From: Hetaerina americana | Lineage: Eukaryota; Arthropoda; Insecta; Odonata; Calopterygidae | Direction: 5' to 3' | Length of the DNA stretch: 64,000 nucleotides | Assembly (NCBI GenBank): GCA_022747635.1 | Contig: JAKTNV010000003.1 | Coordinates: 26,489,830 to 26,553,829, forward strand | Part shown: positions 9,731-20,953 of the stretch, in pieces | Position numbering within the stretch: the first letter of the stretch is position 1 | Layout of the letters: the number at the start of each line of letters is the position of its first letter | The notes under the pieces: model-generated | The model's database searches: none | Told to the model about the DNA's origin: nothing | What the model saw: only the letters and a program-made list of their open reading frames with translations | Translations under genes and position numbers: made by a program

Positions 9731-12700
9731 GTGGGGGTGGTCGGCACTTCGAGGGGCGGGGAATAGGTTAGGAACTGCAGGAAAGGATGGGTTCGGGGAT
9801 AAAAATTATTTCGTGATGTCCCAATAGCGCAGAGGATTTTGGTCTCCCGTGTACTAAAGCCAGTTGCCGTCGGGATGGAAAATAAAACAAACGAAAAGAG
9901 AAAGAAACCCACTGTAATAGAGTACCCCCGAAGCGTTATTTGTCCCCTAATCAAACGGAAGGGAATTAGTTTCCCGAAGCGGGAAGAACTGCGCCTGAAA
10001 ATTAGCAGCAGAGAGGGATAAATACATCGCGGTTTTATGAGTTCCATTTCGCAGCTGAGGATGTAAAAAAGTGGGAATTGATGTGAGATGAGTAGAGGGT
10101 TTGCCATCTGAGAAGAAAAGAAAGAAAGAGCGAGAGTTCATTCCGTGAGACTGACGAGGGAATGAGGGAGAAATTAAAGATTGGACAGAAAGAGGGTTCT
10201 GTGTGCTCCAATCCACAGAGCGAGAAACTCGGGGAAGATGCGATATTGGCTGTTGCGTTGAGGAGAAGGGTGCTCCCGCGTGTAGGACACGAGGGTGGCA
10301 GGTGGTGGAGAGAGCCTGGACATGCGAGAGGCAAGTGTTGAGAGGCAAGGCAATTAAGGAACTTATTATCGAATTTCGCTGACAAGCCAGTAATATAACT
10401 ATAAAGAAGAATCCGTTCTCGTTGTTTTGACTTGTATGAACCATGAACTGATATGCGGGTAGGATGGCATCTGAAACTACGTAGCACATACATATGGAAA
10501 AGACATCAAATCTTGAGAAATGATGATGCAAGATACTGAATTGTACAGGGTGCTAGGGAATGGCAAAAAAAAGTGCAACCGCTAATCTGAAAGACAGTCG
10601 CAAATTTTTTTATTTGACTCTATATTCAATTCCTTTCTTCATAAACAAGTGGCATGAAATTTATTTTCCGATTAAAATCATTACTTAATACTTCAGAAAA
10701 AACGGGAAAATGATATTACACGTGAGATTTCCATTTCTGGCACACAAATATTTAATAAATTGGATAATGAAATGCAAAACAAACTTAAAAAGTAATTTGC
10801 CTCTTCTTTTGAGATATATAATTATAATGTTCCTGTATTGCAGCCAAAAAAATTTATTCTTAACACATTTAAATTCATATCACACAATTCCATAGATTTA
10901 GACGATTAATAAATTTTATTTCATCTTAATTTATTTTTCATCAAGTAAAAAAGTAATTTTTTAATTAGCGAGCAACTTATATAATTGGAAAAGACACATG
11001 TCATATGTTCGTTGATATAACATTCATGAAGTATTAAATACTCATAAATTGATTTTAGCCATCAACGAAACAATAGCTGTTTACTCTTGGCACATTTTAT
11101 TATAAACTACCAGACAGAAATTTTATCGTTCCTCGTAATGGATGAAAAAATTTCTTTGTTAAATTAGCGACACAACGTCGTGACGAATGAGAAAAACATT
11201 TTGTCAAAAAATTATCAACTAATTAACAGTATTATTAGCTGCATAACAGCCCACATCCCTTCAGAAGCATATTAAAATCGCACCATGAGACAGATGATGA
11301 GAAAATGCAGATTAATACGCCGGAGCGAAGAAAGTAAATACGAAACACGTTTGCGCAAAGTCCGACGAATTTTACGGGCATAAAAATTAAAGCTCATCCC
11401 CAGCCGCTATTGGAAACAGATGGCAAGAAGTGTCGTAGATAAAAAAATAAAGAGCGCTGAAAGAATCGGGCATTGAAGTTTCCGTTCTGGAACGAATCGA
11501 AAAAAGATAGCGGGGCGAGCGGAGGACCCCCAAGGTCTGTTGAATGGACTTTTAGCAGACGGAGAGAAGAATAACGAGCGAGAAAGAGGAATGGAGCGAA
11601 AGGGGTGTGAAAGGGAAAGGTGGACACAGTCGAATAAATGTTGGGACTGCAGGCGACTTCCCCTCAATTTTTCGATGCAACGGCGGTGTAGTGCAACTGA
11701 CAGAGAGTCGATAACAGGACCAACGGGCATACGCAATGAACAAAAAGTCGCATAAGAGATTTTTAGATTTTATATCATTAATAATAAATTTTAATTTAAA
11801 ATTGTTAATTATTTAAAGCTTATTCATCAAAGGATAATATCATGGTATCGTACCATGGTACACTAAATGAAGAGAAATGACAGACAAGTCACAGTAAAAA
11901 TCGAAAAATTTATACATTATAAACAGATGACTAGTGAAATAAATGGGTGAAAGAGAGACAGAGAGTGGTTTTAACTTGACAGTCGGGGGTCACTCAAATT
12001 CTGAAGGGTATCTAAAAAGGAATGGAACATGATTGTAAAATATGCAAGGCCCAATCAGAAAAGGGAATGGCAAAGAAAATTGTTCAACCCAGTAGTCAAA
12101 AACTAGTGAACATAATTCGAAGAAAGGTGTAGAAGTGACAGGATTTAACCGCAACTGCTTGTATATTACAAGTATATACACACATCAGTTCTAATCTAGA
12201 TAATCTCCATATCATAATGCTATTTTTGTTCCTTCTCAGTCAATTTTTCACTTCTTATCCTTATCCTCTTTTTACTTCGTAAACCAAACATTGTGGAATA
12301 ATTAGGCAGATATCAACTGAATAAGAAAAGATGTTTACTTTCTAAAAGTTTTCTATGAGCTGGTTAAAACAAATTATGTATTAAATTTAATGCTTAAGTC
12401 TAGATTAAACGTGATGTGATGGGAAAATAATTGAAAACAATCTATAGGACAGAACATTCATTATATATCAGTATATCATTATATATATATATACACACAT
12501 ATACGTCACATGTATATGTATCAAATTGGACTGATAAATATAATTAATTAAAGAAAAATTTAGAGAATATAGTGACAACTACAACTAATCAAATCTCACT
12601 TTCTAAAAATAACATTGGCCCAAATTGATTGTTTCTCCATGAATCTCCGTGTAATGATAAAAATTGGTGTATCAGTTCTCGTCTAAAAAGCGACTGAATC

Positions 12701-13305
12701 CAGCCGCGGGAATGCTTTTAGTAGTGCGTTCTCGCCACATAACCTAACAGCTAAAACCAGGAATACAAGTAAGAAAAATTAAAAACGGCAGTTGTTCAAA
12801 TTTTTTTTCAATCCATGAAACAACAGGAACTGTTTCTTATATGAGTATATAAAAACCATTAGAAGGAGAGGTCCTACAAAGGATATGAAAAGAGAGGATT
12901 ATATTTTGATCCTCTGCAGGAAAATATTTTTGAAATGAAATGAATAAAAATTTTTGATAAATCACCTTTCAGCTCGTTATACAACTGAAAAGAATAAAGC
13001 CACAATAAAATAATTAAAATTCACTAAATTACGATGAAAATTGAAGAATATATTTTGAGATTACTTAATAAATCGTCATTGAAAGGATTTGAAAAACACA
13101 CCATGAGAAACGGCCACTAATCCGTGTTTAAATGGTATTTAAGTGTAGGACTGAGAATATTATTTGGAGTGAACGGCAGAAACTCAGTACACAGAAAGCA
13201 GGAATCATTTGATAGAATGATGCGAAAGAAAATGGAGCGTGTGTAAAATGGAGAAAAGTGATACAAGGGAATTAAATATCTAAAGGATAGGATTAAAAAA
13301 AAAGG
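9731..13305. other. No gene recognised; AT-rich with a short TA microsatellite
   Basis: The section 9731-10530 keeps a mild purine bias with several overlapping open frames on both strands and no domains. From about 10600 to 13300 the sequence is AT-rich. A short TA repeat with an adjacent CACA stretch occurs at about 12478-12500. A small self-complementary motif (CATGGTATCGTACCATG) lies near 11841-11857. Confidence 0.5.
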
Positions 13306-13309
13306 AACG

Positions 13310-13740
13310 CGATCCCGGTGGGGTGGTGACTTATGGGAGACTTTTTGGTGAGATGGCCCGGGAGATGTGGGAGGAGAGGGTAAGGGTTGGTACCCTTTGT
13401 AGTGGTGGTGCAGTGCAGGGTGAGGAAAATGTCGGAGGAGGAAGTGGGGGAGGAGTACAGCGCTGGGATAGGACCCCTCCGTCCGTCACCACAGCCGTAG
13501 TTTGAGCCGCCACGGGGGCCTGTCCTGGGACTGACACGCGGACACGAATTGAATCTGATTTATCGCGTCATTACTTTTATTAATGGAAAACACTGGGACG
13601 AAGTGGCAGTTTTAAGAGATCTGCCCGCGGAGATTGTAAAGGAGATGGGAGGCAGGGTTGGACGAAAGAACTGGGAGGGAATGAAGCTGGCACGAGGGAT
13701 GAGAACATCTAGGCTTGAAATGAGGAGAGTCTGAAGGAGA
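13310..13740. repeat. G/A-rich low-complexity stretch
   Basis: GGGTGGTG, GGGAGGAG and GGAGGAGG-type sequence dominates 13316-13470, and a milder purine bias runs to about 13740. Frames on both strands are open over the same positions, with low-complexity products. Confidence 0.5.
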
Positions 13741-14010
13741 GGACGGAGGGATGTCAGTTATTGGTCCTTCAGATGTTCGAGCTATGTTTAAAATGTTCGG
13801 ACGCATTGAATTTGAAAGACGACCCGGGGGTAGTGACGGAGATAGATACCCATCCAAAGATACGTGAACGGACGGGAATTAATTAGCAGAACTTACGAGA
13901 TAAGGAATGCGAGGAAGAAAGTGTAATAGTTAGTAAGTACCTGTGACGCGAATCACCTGCAGTAAAACGATTCATACTATCTGTTACTACAACTGGCATT
14001 ACGTGCATTA

Positions 14011-14083
14011 GAGCGGCGTGGTAGCCTAGTGGATAGCATTGGGTGACTGAGCGAAGGTTTCCAAGTTCAAATCCTTGATTCAA
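14011..14083 (+). mobile_element. tRNA-like SINE head
   Basis: The stretch has the two internal RNA polymerase III promoter boxes in tRNA order and spacing. An A-box-like GTAGCCTAGTGGATAGCATT begins near 14021 and a B-box-like AAGTTCAAATCC lies near 14063-14074. The acceptor arms do not pair well, so I call it the head of a tRNA-derived SINE or a decayed tRNA copy rather than a working tRNA gene. The downstream body matches none of the other SINE copies in this window, and no clear tail or target duplication was found. Confidence 0.6.
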
Positions 14084-14089
14084 TCTCTA

Positions 14090-14590
14090 GATAGCCTCAT
14101 CTAAGATATGTAGGTAGAGTAAATGTTCTGAATACTAGAACCGTAAGTTTTGCAGTTGAAGATATTGTTCCCTAGATGTGCCTCACAAAACTGCTTGGCT
14201 TAGAGCGCAATAACTTTAATCTATCCTATTAAAGCAAACTTTGGGTGTAATACTGTAATGGTTTTGTGTCGATACCGTGCATTCCAAATAACTTAGAAGG
14301 AATACTCACGAGTATCAATACCAGGCAGGTTTTTGACACACGAGGGAAACACCCGTTTATTTGCCTTCAAGTTATTTCCGCATTATTTGTTGTATTGTCA
14401 AAGTGATTACGAATAACAGTGGAACAACCGAGCGCGTCGGGCGCCTGCGTGGAGTCACGGCATGGGTTTGAAACGCTAAAAACGTACACCACCACCGCCT
14501 GCGTTTCACTTCAAAATTAAAAACAGCTCCATCAATCGCACTCCTATAACAAGTACCCCAGGGCTTCTCAAGGACGGTAACTTCCGCCTT
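14090..14590. other. Nothing recognised beyond the possible SINE body
   Basis: The sequence is mixed. The first part may be the body of the SINE whose head ends near 14083, but I have no second copy to define its limits. Confidence 0.4.
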
Positions 14591-15420
14591 GATCAATCCT
14601 TGCTTCACCTCCATCTCCCGTGCTCTGGGAATTTGGGGGGACCGCCCGTGCGCTCACTCTCGCCCCCACACACACAAAGCCACTCCCTCCCTCTCCTCGC
14701 GGGAGGGGCGCATATGTCACTATGGACCTCGAACTTCACAATGGGCAGAGATGGAGCCTGCGTAAACAATAGTGTAAGCAAGGTCTCACACTGACGCGCA
14801 CGCACCCTTCCCCCTCCCCATGCACACACGCACACGTCCCCACGCAAACAGACACACGCCGAAGGGGAGTACAGGCGGAGAGGGAGGATGATTTCGGCCC
14901 TTCACACCCCCCGTCCCTCCACAACCCCCCGCCCCACACACTCCAAGCCACCACTCTATAGAAACCTCCGCTTCCGGCCCCCCTCACCGCCCGCCCCCTC
15001 TCGTTCACCCTCTCATCCCACAACCCCCGGCCTTTATAACTCGCACACACATATATAAAACCCCTTGCGGACATAAATACGTGCGGGGCAGTGTAACATC
15101 CCCGCTTAACACACGGATATATACGCGGGCGCCATTATTTCCAAACGGGAGTGTCGTTGCCGTCGGCCGCAGGATTCGCCACGCAGTCGATGATTCATTT
15201 GTTTCTTTTGTCATCCGTCGGCCCCGAAGAGATATAATGATTTTCTCTTTCCTGTTCTCTCTTTCTCTCTCTCTCTCTCTTTACTCTCTCATCCCCTCAT
15301 TTCTCTTTTTACTTCATCCTCCTTTCAACCCCTGCATCAATTCCCTTTGTCTACATTCCCAAACCACCAACGCCTTTGTCCTTTCTGATCGCCCTTTGTC
15401 TCCAACCCAGATCCCACAAA
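14590..15420 (+). repeat. GC- and pyrimidine-rich island with TATA-like and CpG-rich segment
   Basis: Positions 14590-15010 are C-rich with many CCCC, CACACA and CGC strings. At 15030-15200 the sequence is CpG-rich and carries TATA-like strings (CTTTATAAC near 15032 and ATATATAAAA at 15051-15060), followed by a segment with GGGCGCC and GTCGGCCGC. From 15236 a TC microsatellite (about 15258-15281) opens another pyrimidine run. The 165-codon frame at 15081-15578 is largely Ser/Leu/Phe low complexity. A promoter is possible but not demonstrated, since no downstream exon is recognisable. Confidence 0.45.
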
Positions 15421-15826
15421 CTTGGCGTTTAATTATTTTTATAACCATCCCTTATTTATGCATATTCGATGCATCTACTGAGAGTACATTTCAACTAGTT
15501 GATTTGTTTGTGAGATTATTTCACCTTCTTTCCCAATTCCATGATCATCATTATTTTCTAATCTTAGCTACATCGTAATTAACGGCTTCCCTAAGAAAGT
15601 GTAAAGTGATAAAAATTTGATAGCGTCATTTATCTCAACAAATAGTATCCATTTAAAGGAACCTGCGATAGTTTATCAGCTATTGGAACTTGTAAAACCT
15701 TCGAGCTACACCGGAACAATTAGCATATAATACGTATCAGAACGTCAGCCACTCTATTCCTTGCCTCATATTCTATTCAGTCAAAGACAAGTTTGATACC
15801 GTAATCGTTGAAAATAGTATAATAAA

Positions 15827-15886
15827 ATAGTACTTATATATACATATATAGTACTTTAGTATATACATATATACATAAATAGTACT

Positions 15887-15914
<28 letters not shown>
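15827..15914. repeat. TA-rich microsatellite with repeated AGTACTTTA units
   Basis: Three copies of ATAGTACTT or close variants occur at about 15827, 15847 and 15879, separated by TA/CA-type repeats. The stretch ends in an uninterrupted TA run (about 15888-15912). This is simple-sequence DNA; no transposon body was recognised next to it. Confidence 0.8.
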
Positions 15915-15917
<3 letters not shown>

Positions 15918-16810
15918 ACCACTACTCTCTTCATTGAACATAGATTACTGCAATTAATAATTCTCCAGAACATGAACCATTCGTATCTCCCCTAGGGCCC
16001 CATGTCTAAAAATGAAATGCTCACCAATTCAGAAGAAATATTTATCTTTGAAATTTTTTAAGGGAAGAGTTGAAGTTTCAAGCATAAGAATTCAATTAAG
16101 GGTCACCTACTTTAAGTCTTCCGAACAAATGTATTGCAACAGAATACTCCAATTTAACCAAACGAAAATAATAATAGAAATATTATGCCTTGTGTACGAC
16201 AACCACTTGTCTTTCCAAAAGTTAGACATTATTATTGACTGCATATAGACGAAAATGGAATAGAGATAAATAATTACTTACAATTATGGTTCTGCGAAAA
16301 ATGTGATATAAGATTTAAAATAATGTCAAGATTAAAGTATAAGCGTTGAAACCGATGGCTGTGGTTGGTTATATAATCTTTTACAATTATCTTCAGGTTT
16401 TATTTATTGCAAAGTTCCATGCTACTATATTAATTATACGAGCAATTAAGGCATAGAGCTAGTTTGCCAATAATGAGTTCATAAATTGAACTAAATAAAA
16501 ACAGGGATCAACTGGGAGGCTTTAATCGTATGGGGGTGAGGGTACGCAAACAAAATGAGTTTAAAATGAAAACTGACTCTAAATAAATTTTTACTGGGAT
16601 AAATTAATTATTTTTATCAAATACTACGAGTACATGAATCAACTGTATCCATACATTTGTAAGTACTTGATAAGCATGAAAATCTTTCATAAAGTTCAAA
16701 CAAAATGACCATTTGTCCTGCATGCACATTTTATCTCCACGGACAAAATTTTCTCCATTATCTAACATGCATATCGTTCGCCCCTTGGCTGCTAAAAAAA
16801 AAGTCTCTTT
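15915..16810. other. AT-rich DNA, nothing recognised
   Basis: A frame at 16012-16248 and the minus-strand frame beginning beyond 16604 show no domain. No repeat ends were seen. Confidence 0.5.
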
Positions 16811-16814
16811 GCCC

Positions 16815-17960
16815 TCAACAAATATCCGATCCCGTCCACATCCATTTGATCCCAATTCATTTCCCTCTCTCACTTTCCACGTGGAATATATATATTGGTC
16901 AGAGGAGCGTCGCCATTCGCGTGAACGATTCAAATATCGAAACGGAACGCGAGGAACGGCCGCCATGTGGACTATGACGAGAGAAAATCCCATCCCCTGA
17001 AGCCAACTCCTCCCGAAAAAACTTCTTCCAGACCTCCAGCTTGCCTATACCGCCCACCTTCCAGCCGATTCCCTTCCCCTTTCCCCTTCCAATGCGGTCT
17101 CTTGTTCAAAATTCAATATCCCCGGTTTGGGAGCAGCCGCGGGCACCACAGCCATACGACTGATCTCCTTCGCCCTCGACATCGGCTCTCTTTCCTCTTC
17201 TTCCACCCCATATAAAAACGCCACCCCCTCGGCCAACCCCTCTCTCCACCATCTCTAGTCCTGTCTTTATATATATTTCTCTGCCCATTCTTTCTTCCCC
17301 TCTCCCCTTTTTTTCCCCAAACGTTCGCAGATCGGCCACCTCCCCTCACCCTCCCTCCCCCACACTACCTATTCGACGCTCAAAAACGTATTTCCCGATC
17401 AAATCAATACATTGCTCACGGCTTTATTCTTCTTCTTCTCCTCCTCCAATTCCTCTCCCACTCCAATCATCTGAAAAGACTTTCTGCCCTCCTAACCCCG
17501 CTCGACCGCCGATCCTTCTTCCGGCTCGCACCCACCCGGCGCCACCCACCACCTCTCCCCCCTCCACACCGCGCCCCCTCTTTCTCTCTCTCGCCCCAGC
17601 GAATTCCACCCGTTCTATAAGCATTCTTCGCCCTCACTCCCTCCCCCCCCCCAGCCCTCCTCCCCTTTCTTCTCTCCGCTATCTCCCTCACTTGCTCCTC
17701 CTTTCATCATCCCAAACGGGCATTTTTTTCTGTCATTCGGTCATCTTCCCAGGCTGCCCCTACCTCCTCCTGCCCCCTGTCCCGGTTTTCCTCCTGAGGC
17801 TCCCCCCGCGTCTCCTCACTCGATTCAAACCCTCCTTTCCTCCTCCCCTCTCCGCCACACCCGTCGCCTTTTTTTCCGCTCGACCCTTCCCACCCTCCCT
17901 CACATCTTTATTCGCTTATTTTTATCACGCCGAAGAAAAAAAACGGGGGACAATAAAAAT
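16815..17960 (+). repeat. Long pyrimidine-rich block
   Basis: This is one of the largest C/T-rich islands of the window. It consists of nearly continuous CCTCC, CTTCC and TCTCC-type sequence from about 16990 to 17920. A C-run of about 12 lies at 17642-17653. Near 16957 the string GCGGCCGCCAT, seen on the opposite strand sense as a GCCAT core, resembles YY1/Pho-type sites, but one short match is weak evidence. All long frames here are low-complexity. Confidence 0.6.
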
Positions 17961-20135
17961 CAAGATATCGACGAGGGGGGGCATATTTTTACTCTTTTTT
18001 TCCGCTCCGGCTCTAAATGGTACAAATGAGATGAAAATGGGAATTGTTTTCGAATTCGTTCGAATGATGGGGATAATTGATGCTCGCTTAGAGAATTTAA
18101 TTACGGTTCAAGAAAAGGCGATAGAAAGCATCACAACTTTTTCCATTATATTTCTCATTGGTAGTGTCACTGATTTCCAATAAATATCGTTTGGCGTTCC
18201 ATGCCCAAGTGGTTGTGTTGGTTCGCTCTGGGGGAAATTGCAGCTTTAATAGGCTCCTCCGAATGGAAACCAAAAATATATATATTCGCAGAGGGTAAAA
18301 TGACGTAAAATACTATATTAGTCCCGAAAAGGGGTATGCCGATCAATCAGCAATATGCATTTTCAATTAAACTTGAGCGGTCGTTTTGCAAATAATCACG
18401 TTTCTCATTTCTCATTTCAAATACTTCAGACATGACTTTTAGGAAACCCTTTTGTAATACTATTTTGTTGGTAGCATTTCTCCTAAAATTTATAGACTAT
18501 AGCACACTACAGGAAATAGAGTATCATTCTTTCATATGATGTCCCTGGATTTGCATTGTACTGTGGCTGAAACAGCATCCATGTGATCTGGATTTTACTT
18601 TTTGAATCTTTTCAAATATAAGGCCAGAGGCATTAAATCCGATAGACAACGCCGAAGTACCACATTCCTGATAATTCATGATTCGCGCATGATTTCATTC
18701 AGTGAAAAAAAGATTTTTTATCGAGGACGTCTGCATTCTCTTAAAATTCACTCGTCATATGACTCTATCTTTTGTCCCAAACTAATTCTTATTATAAAAT
18801 ATGATTACAATATTTAAAACTGCATTGATCAAGTTATTTTGACATCTTCCTTTTAGTATTTGATGCAATAAAAGCATACTATTCAAGAGTCATTAACTAA
18901 TAACACTAAACATTCTAATGTTATCAGTAACTCTGGTGGTTAAGGTGGTGAAACGGACCAATTAGTAATATCAAGATGGGTACATGCATTAACCTATTCG
19001 TACTCATAGTTTTGCGAAGTTGCTGCAGCATACAGTATACAAATAACTAATTGATGGAGGGATGAGGTTGCATCTGCTATATCTTCAACGTCTTTCAGAA
19101 ATTGCCCTCTTCATTGTTCTGGATTGGAGTATATAATTATCATGGCGGTAAAAAGACAGCATGAATACCTACACTGAAGCTGCAATTTAATAGCATTTAC
19201 AAACGTTCCGGTTTAACAGATAAAAAGTCAATAAATATATTCAAATAGTAAAAACATAGGCACAGTTACTGGCTAACTTCGTTATCAAAGTCGATACAGA
19301 TATCAAAACCATATTCAATAAAAGTTACAAAGGAAATTATAAAATTGAGTAGAATAGTCTTCCAAAATATTAGTCCCACAAATACTTCGGGGAGGGGATC
19401 TTTTCGTACAGAAATCTTTATAAATGCCTATGTATAATATAAGCATTCAGTATCTAATTTTATGCTGAACAATCAGCTAGGGTAAAAATAAATATAATTC
19501 ATCGGACGTGAATGAGCACGGCATTCCTTAAACTTTATTTTATTTCGGATATTAACTTCAAAATACGAGCTGAAGTCTTTATGTAAACTGGTATGAAAAT
19601 ATTTTTCAAAACCTGAAAAATGGCTACAGGTTTTTATGACGCAGTCCTCGTGAAAATCAGTCCTTACAATTACATATTCCAAATCTAACACGATTAGTAT
19701 TCAAAAGCAAAACCTATTTAAGAGAAAAATATATTTCCTGAAAACGTTCAAGGTTTCTTCAAGAAACCTCAAGAAACACTGGCAAATGATTTCAAATATA
19801 CAACAAGTCAGAGAGTTTTAAAATTCTGTAAAAAATACTCGTAAGAGACTGCGACAAAAAATCATTATCGTAGATTTATTGCAAAATTCATGGCGACCTT
19901 CGTTAGAAATTACGATTCCATAATTACAGAATATTTCCTAATGGCATTTGAAATGAATAACGGGAATCAGTTGACCCAAACCATTTGCGCGGTAATGGTC
20001 GCTTCTCATCACATACCGAGGCAATGCGGCCGCCATTCAGTCTGTCAGCTCTCATTTCCTCGACGAGCTGTTATTGGGGTATGATCATTACTCCCCTCGG
20101 ATGAATTCGCTTTATGAATAAAGCTCCTTGGGCAC
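17961..20135. other. AT-rich DNA, nothing recognised
   Basis: The sequence is AT-rich and without recognisable repeats. A short 9-bp-arm palindrome (AGGTTTCTTCAAGAAACCT) occurs near 19751-19769. No exon or RNA gene was recognised. Confidence 0.5.
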
Positions 20136-20139
20136 CACC

Positions 20140-20790
20140 CTTCGCCGCTTACCTTCTCTCCCTTCCACTCAATGTCCTCTCTCCAATAATCCTCTCTTTG
20201 CGCCCCTCAGAACCGTAATTCCTCCATCCTGCCTAACCTTAGCCACTCCTTTATTCGATTATATCCGCGTCCCTATAGTACAGAGTCCCTAATTTCACTA
20301 TGGTTCTTCCATTTGCCTCTTTTATTCACCCACTCTCTTTTCTCGAGATGCCTCCAAAACAGGCTCCCCATCCATTTTCCTCCCACGCATAGACTCGCCA
20401 AATACGTCTGTCTTTCTCCCATGCATATATCCACAGCCGGAATGCCACCGACGACTTCACCACACCATGTCTCCCTAAAACGCCTCGTGCGCTCTCCCTC
20501 CTCATTTATTCTAAATGGACCGATCTCGCCTGCACGCCATGCATCCAAACACCCCCTCGATTTTTTACACCCACCCCTCTCGCTCCACTCAAACTCCCGC
20601 CCCCTTTCCCTTCCCACATTCCCTTCCTCCGGAACCGCCAAGTCCGCCTCCTCTCCCCAAACACCGCCCGAAATTCCGCATTAGGCGCGGCGATGAGCCC
20701 CCTGCGCCCTTCTTCATCTCTCCCTCTCTCTCACACACGCATTAATACCTCCTTCCTCTGCCCTCACCGTCACAACGGAGGACCCCTTTC
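20140..20790 (+). repeat. Pyrimidine-rich block
   Basis: C/T-dominated sequence runs from about 20140 to 20785. The opposing 122- and 123-codon frames (20273-20641 minus, 20313-20684 plus) cover the same bases and have low-complexity products, so neither is supported as a gene. A short GA run follows at 20939-20953. Confidence 0.6.
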
Positions 20791-20953
20791 CCACGTTGAT
20801 TTCTTCAAGCACCGCACGCTCCATTCCCTGTGGACCTGCCATGTTCATGACTACTGTCTTCTGGTTAAAGAATTAGGAATTCCAGTAAAGCACGAGTAAG
20901 CTCGGAGTACTCTCACTGCTAGAACAGAAAGGAGTTGGGAGAGAGAGAGAGGA

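Noticed and set aside
10541..10575. TACAGGGTGCTAGGGAATGG as a transposon end
   Set aside because: It starts like some mariner ends, but no inverted partner or transposase remains were found nearby.
14011..14083. Working tRNA gene
   Set aside because: The promoter boxes are present but acceptor and other arms do not pair well; better read as a SINE head. The heads at 31231, 47540, 59580 and 61540 were rejected as tRNA genes for similar reasons or because a SINE body follows.
16955..16968. YY1/Pho-type site GCCGCCAT (also near 20028)
   Set aside because: Short motifs of this type occur by chance; two matches without other regulatory context do not support a call.
18930..18965. A-box-like GTGGTTAAGGTGGTGAAACG
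   Set aside because: No B box at a suitable distance and no SINE body; one short match is not enough.
20273..20641. Minus-strand 122-codon frame as a gene or LINE fragment
   Set aside because: I could not match it to any reverse-transcriptase motif, and it is antisense to an equally long frame within a pyrimidine block.
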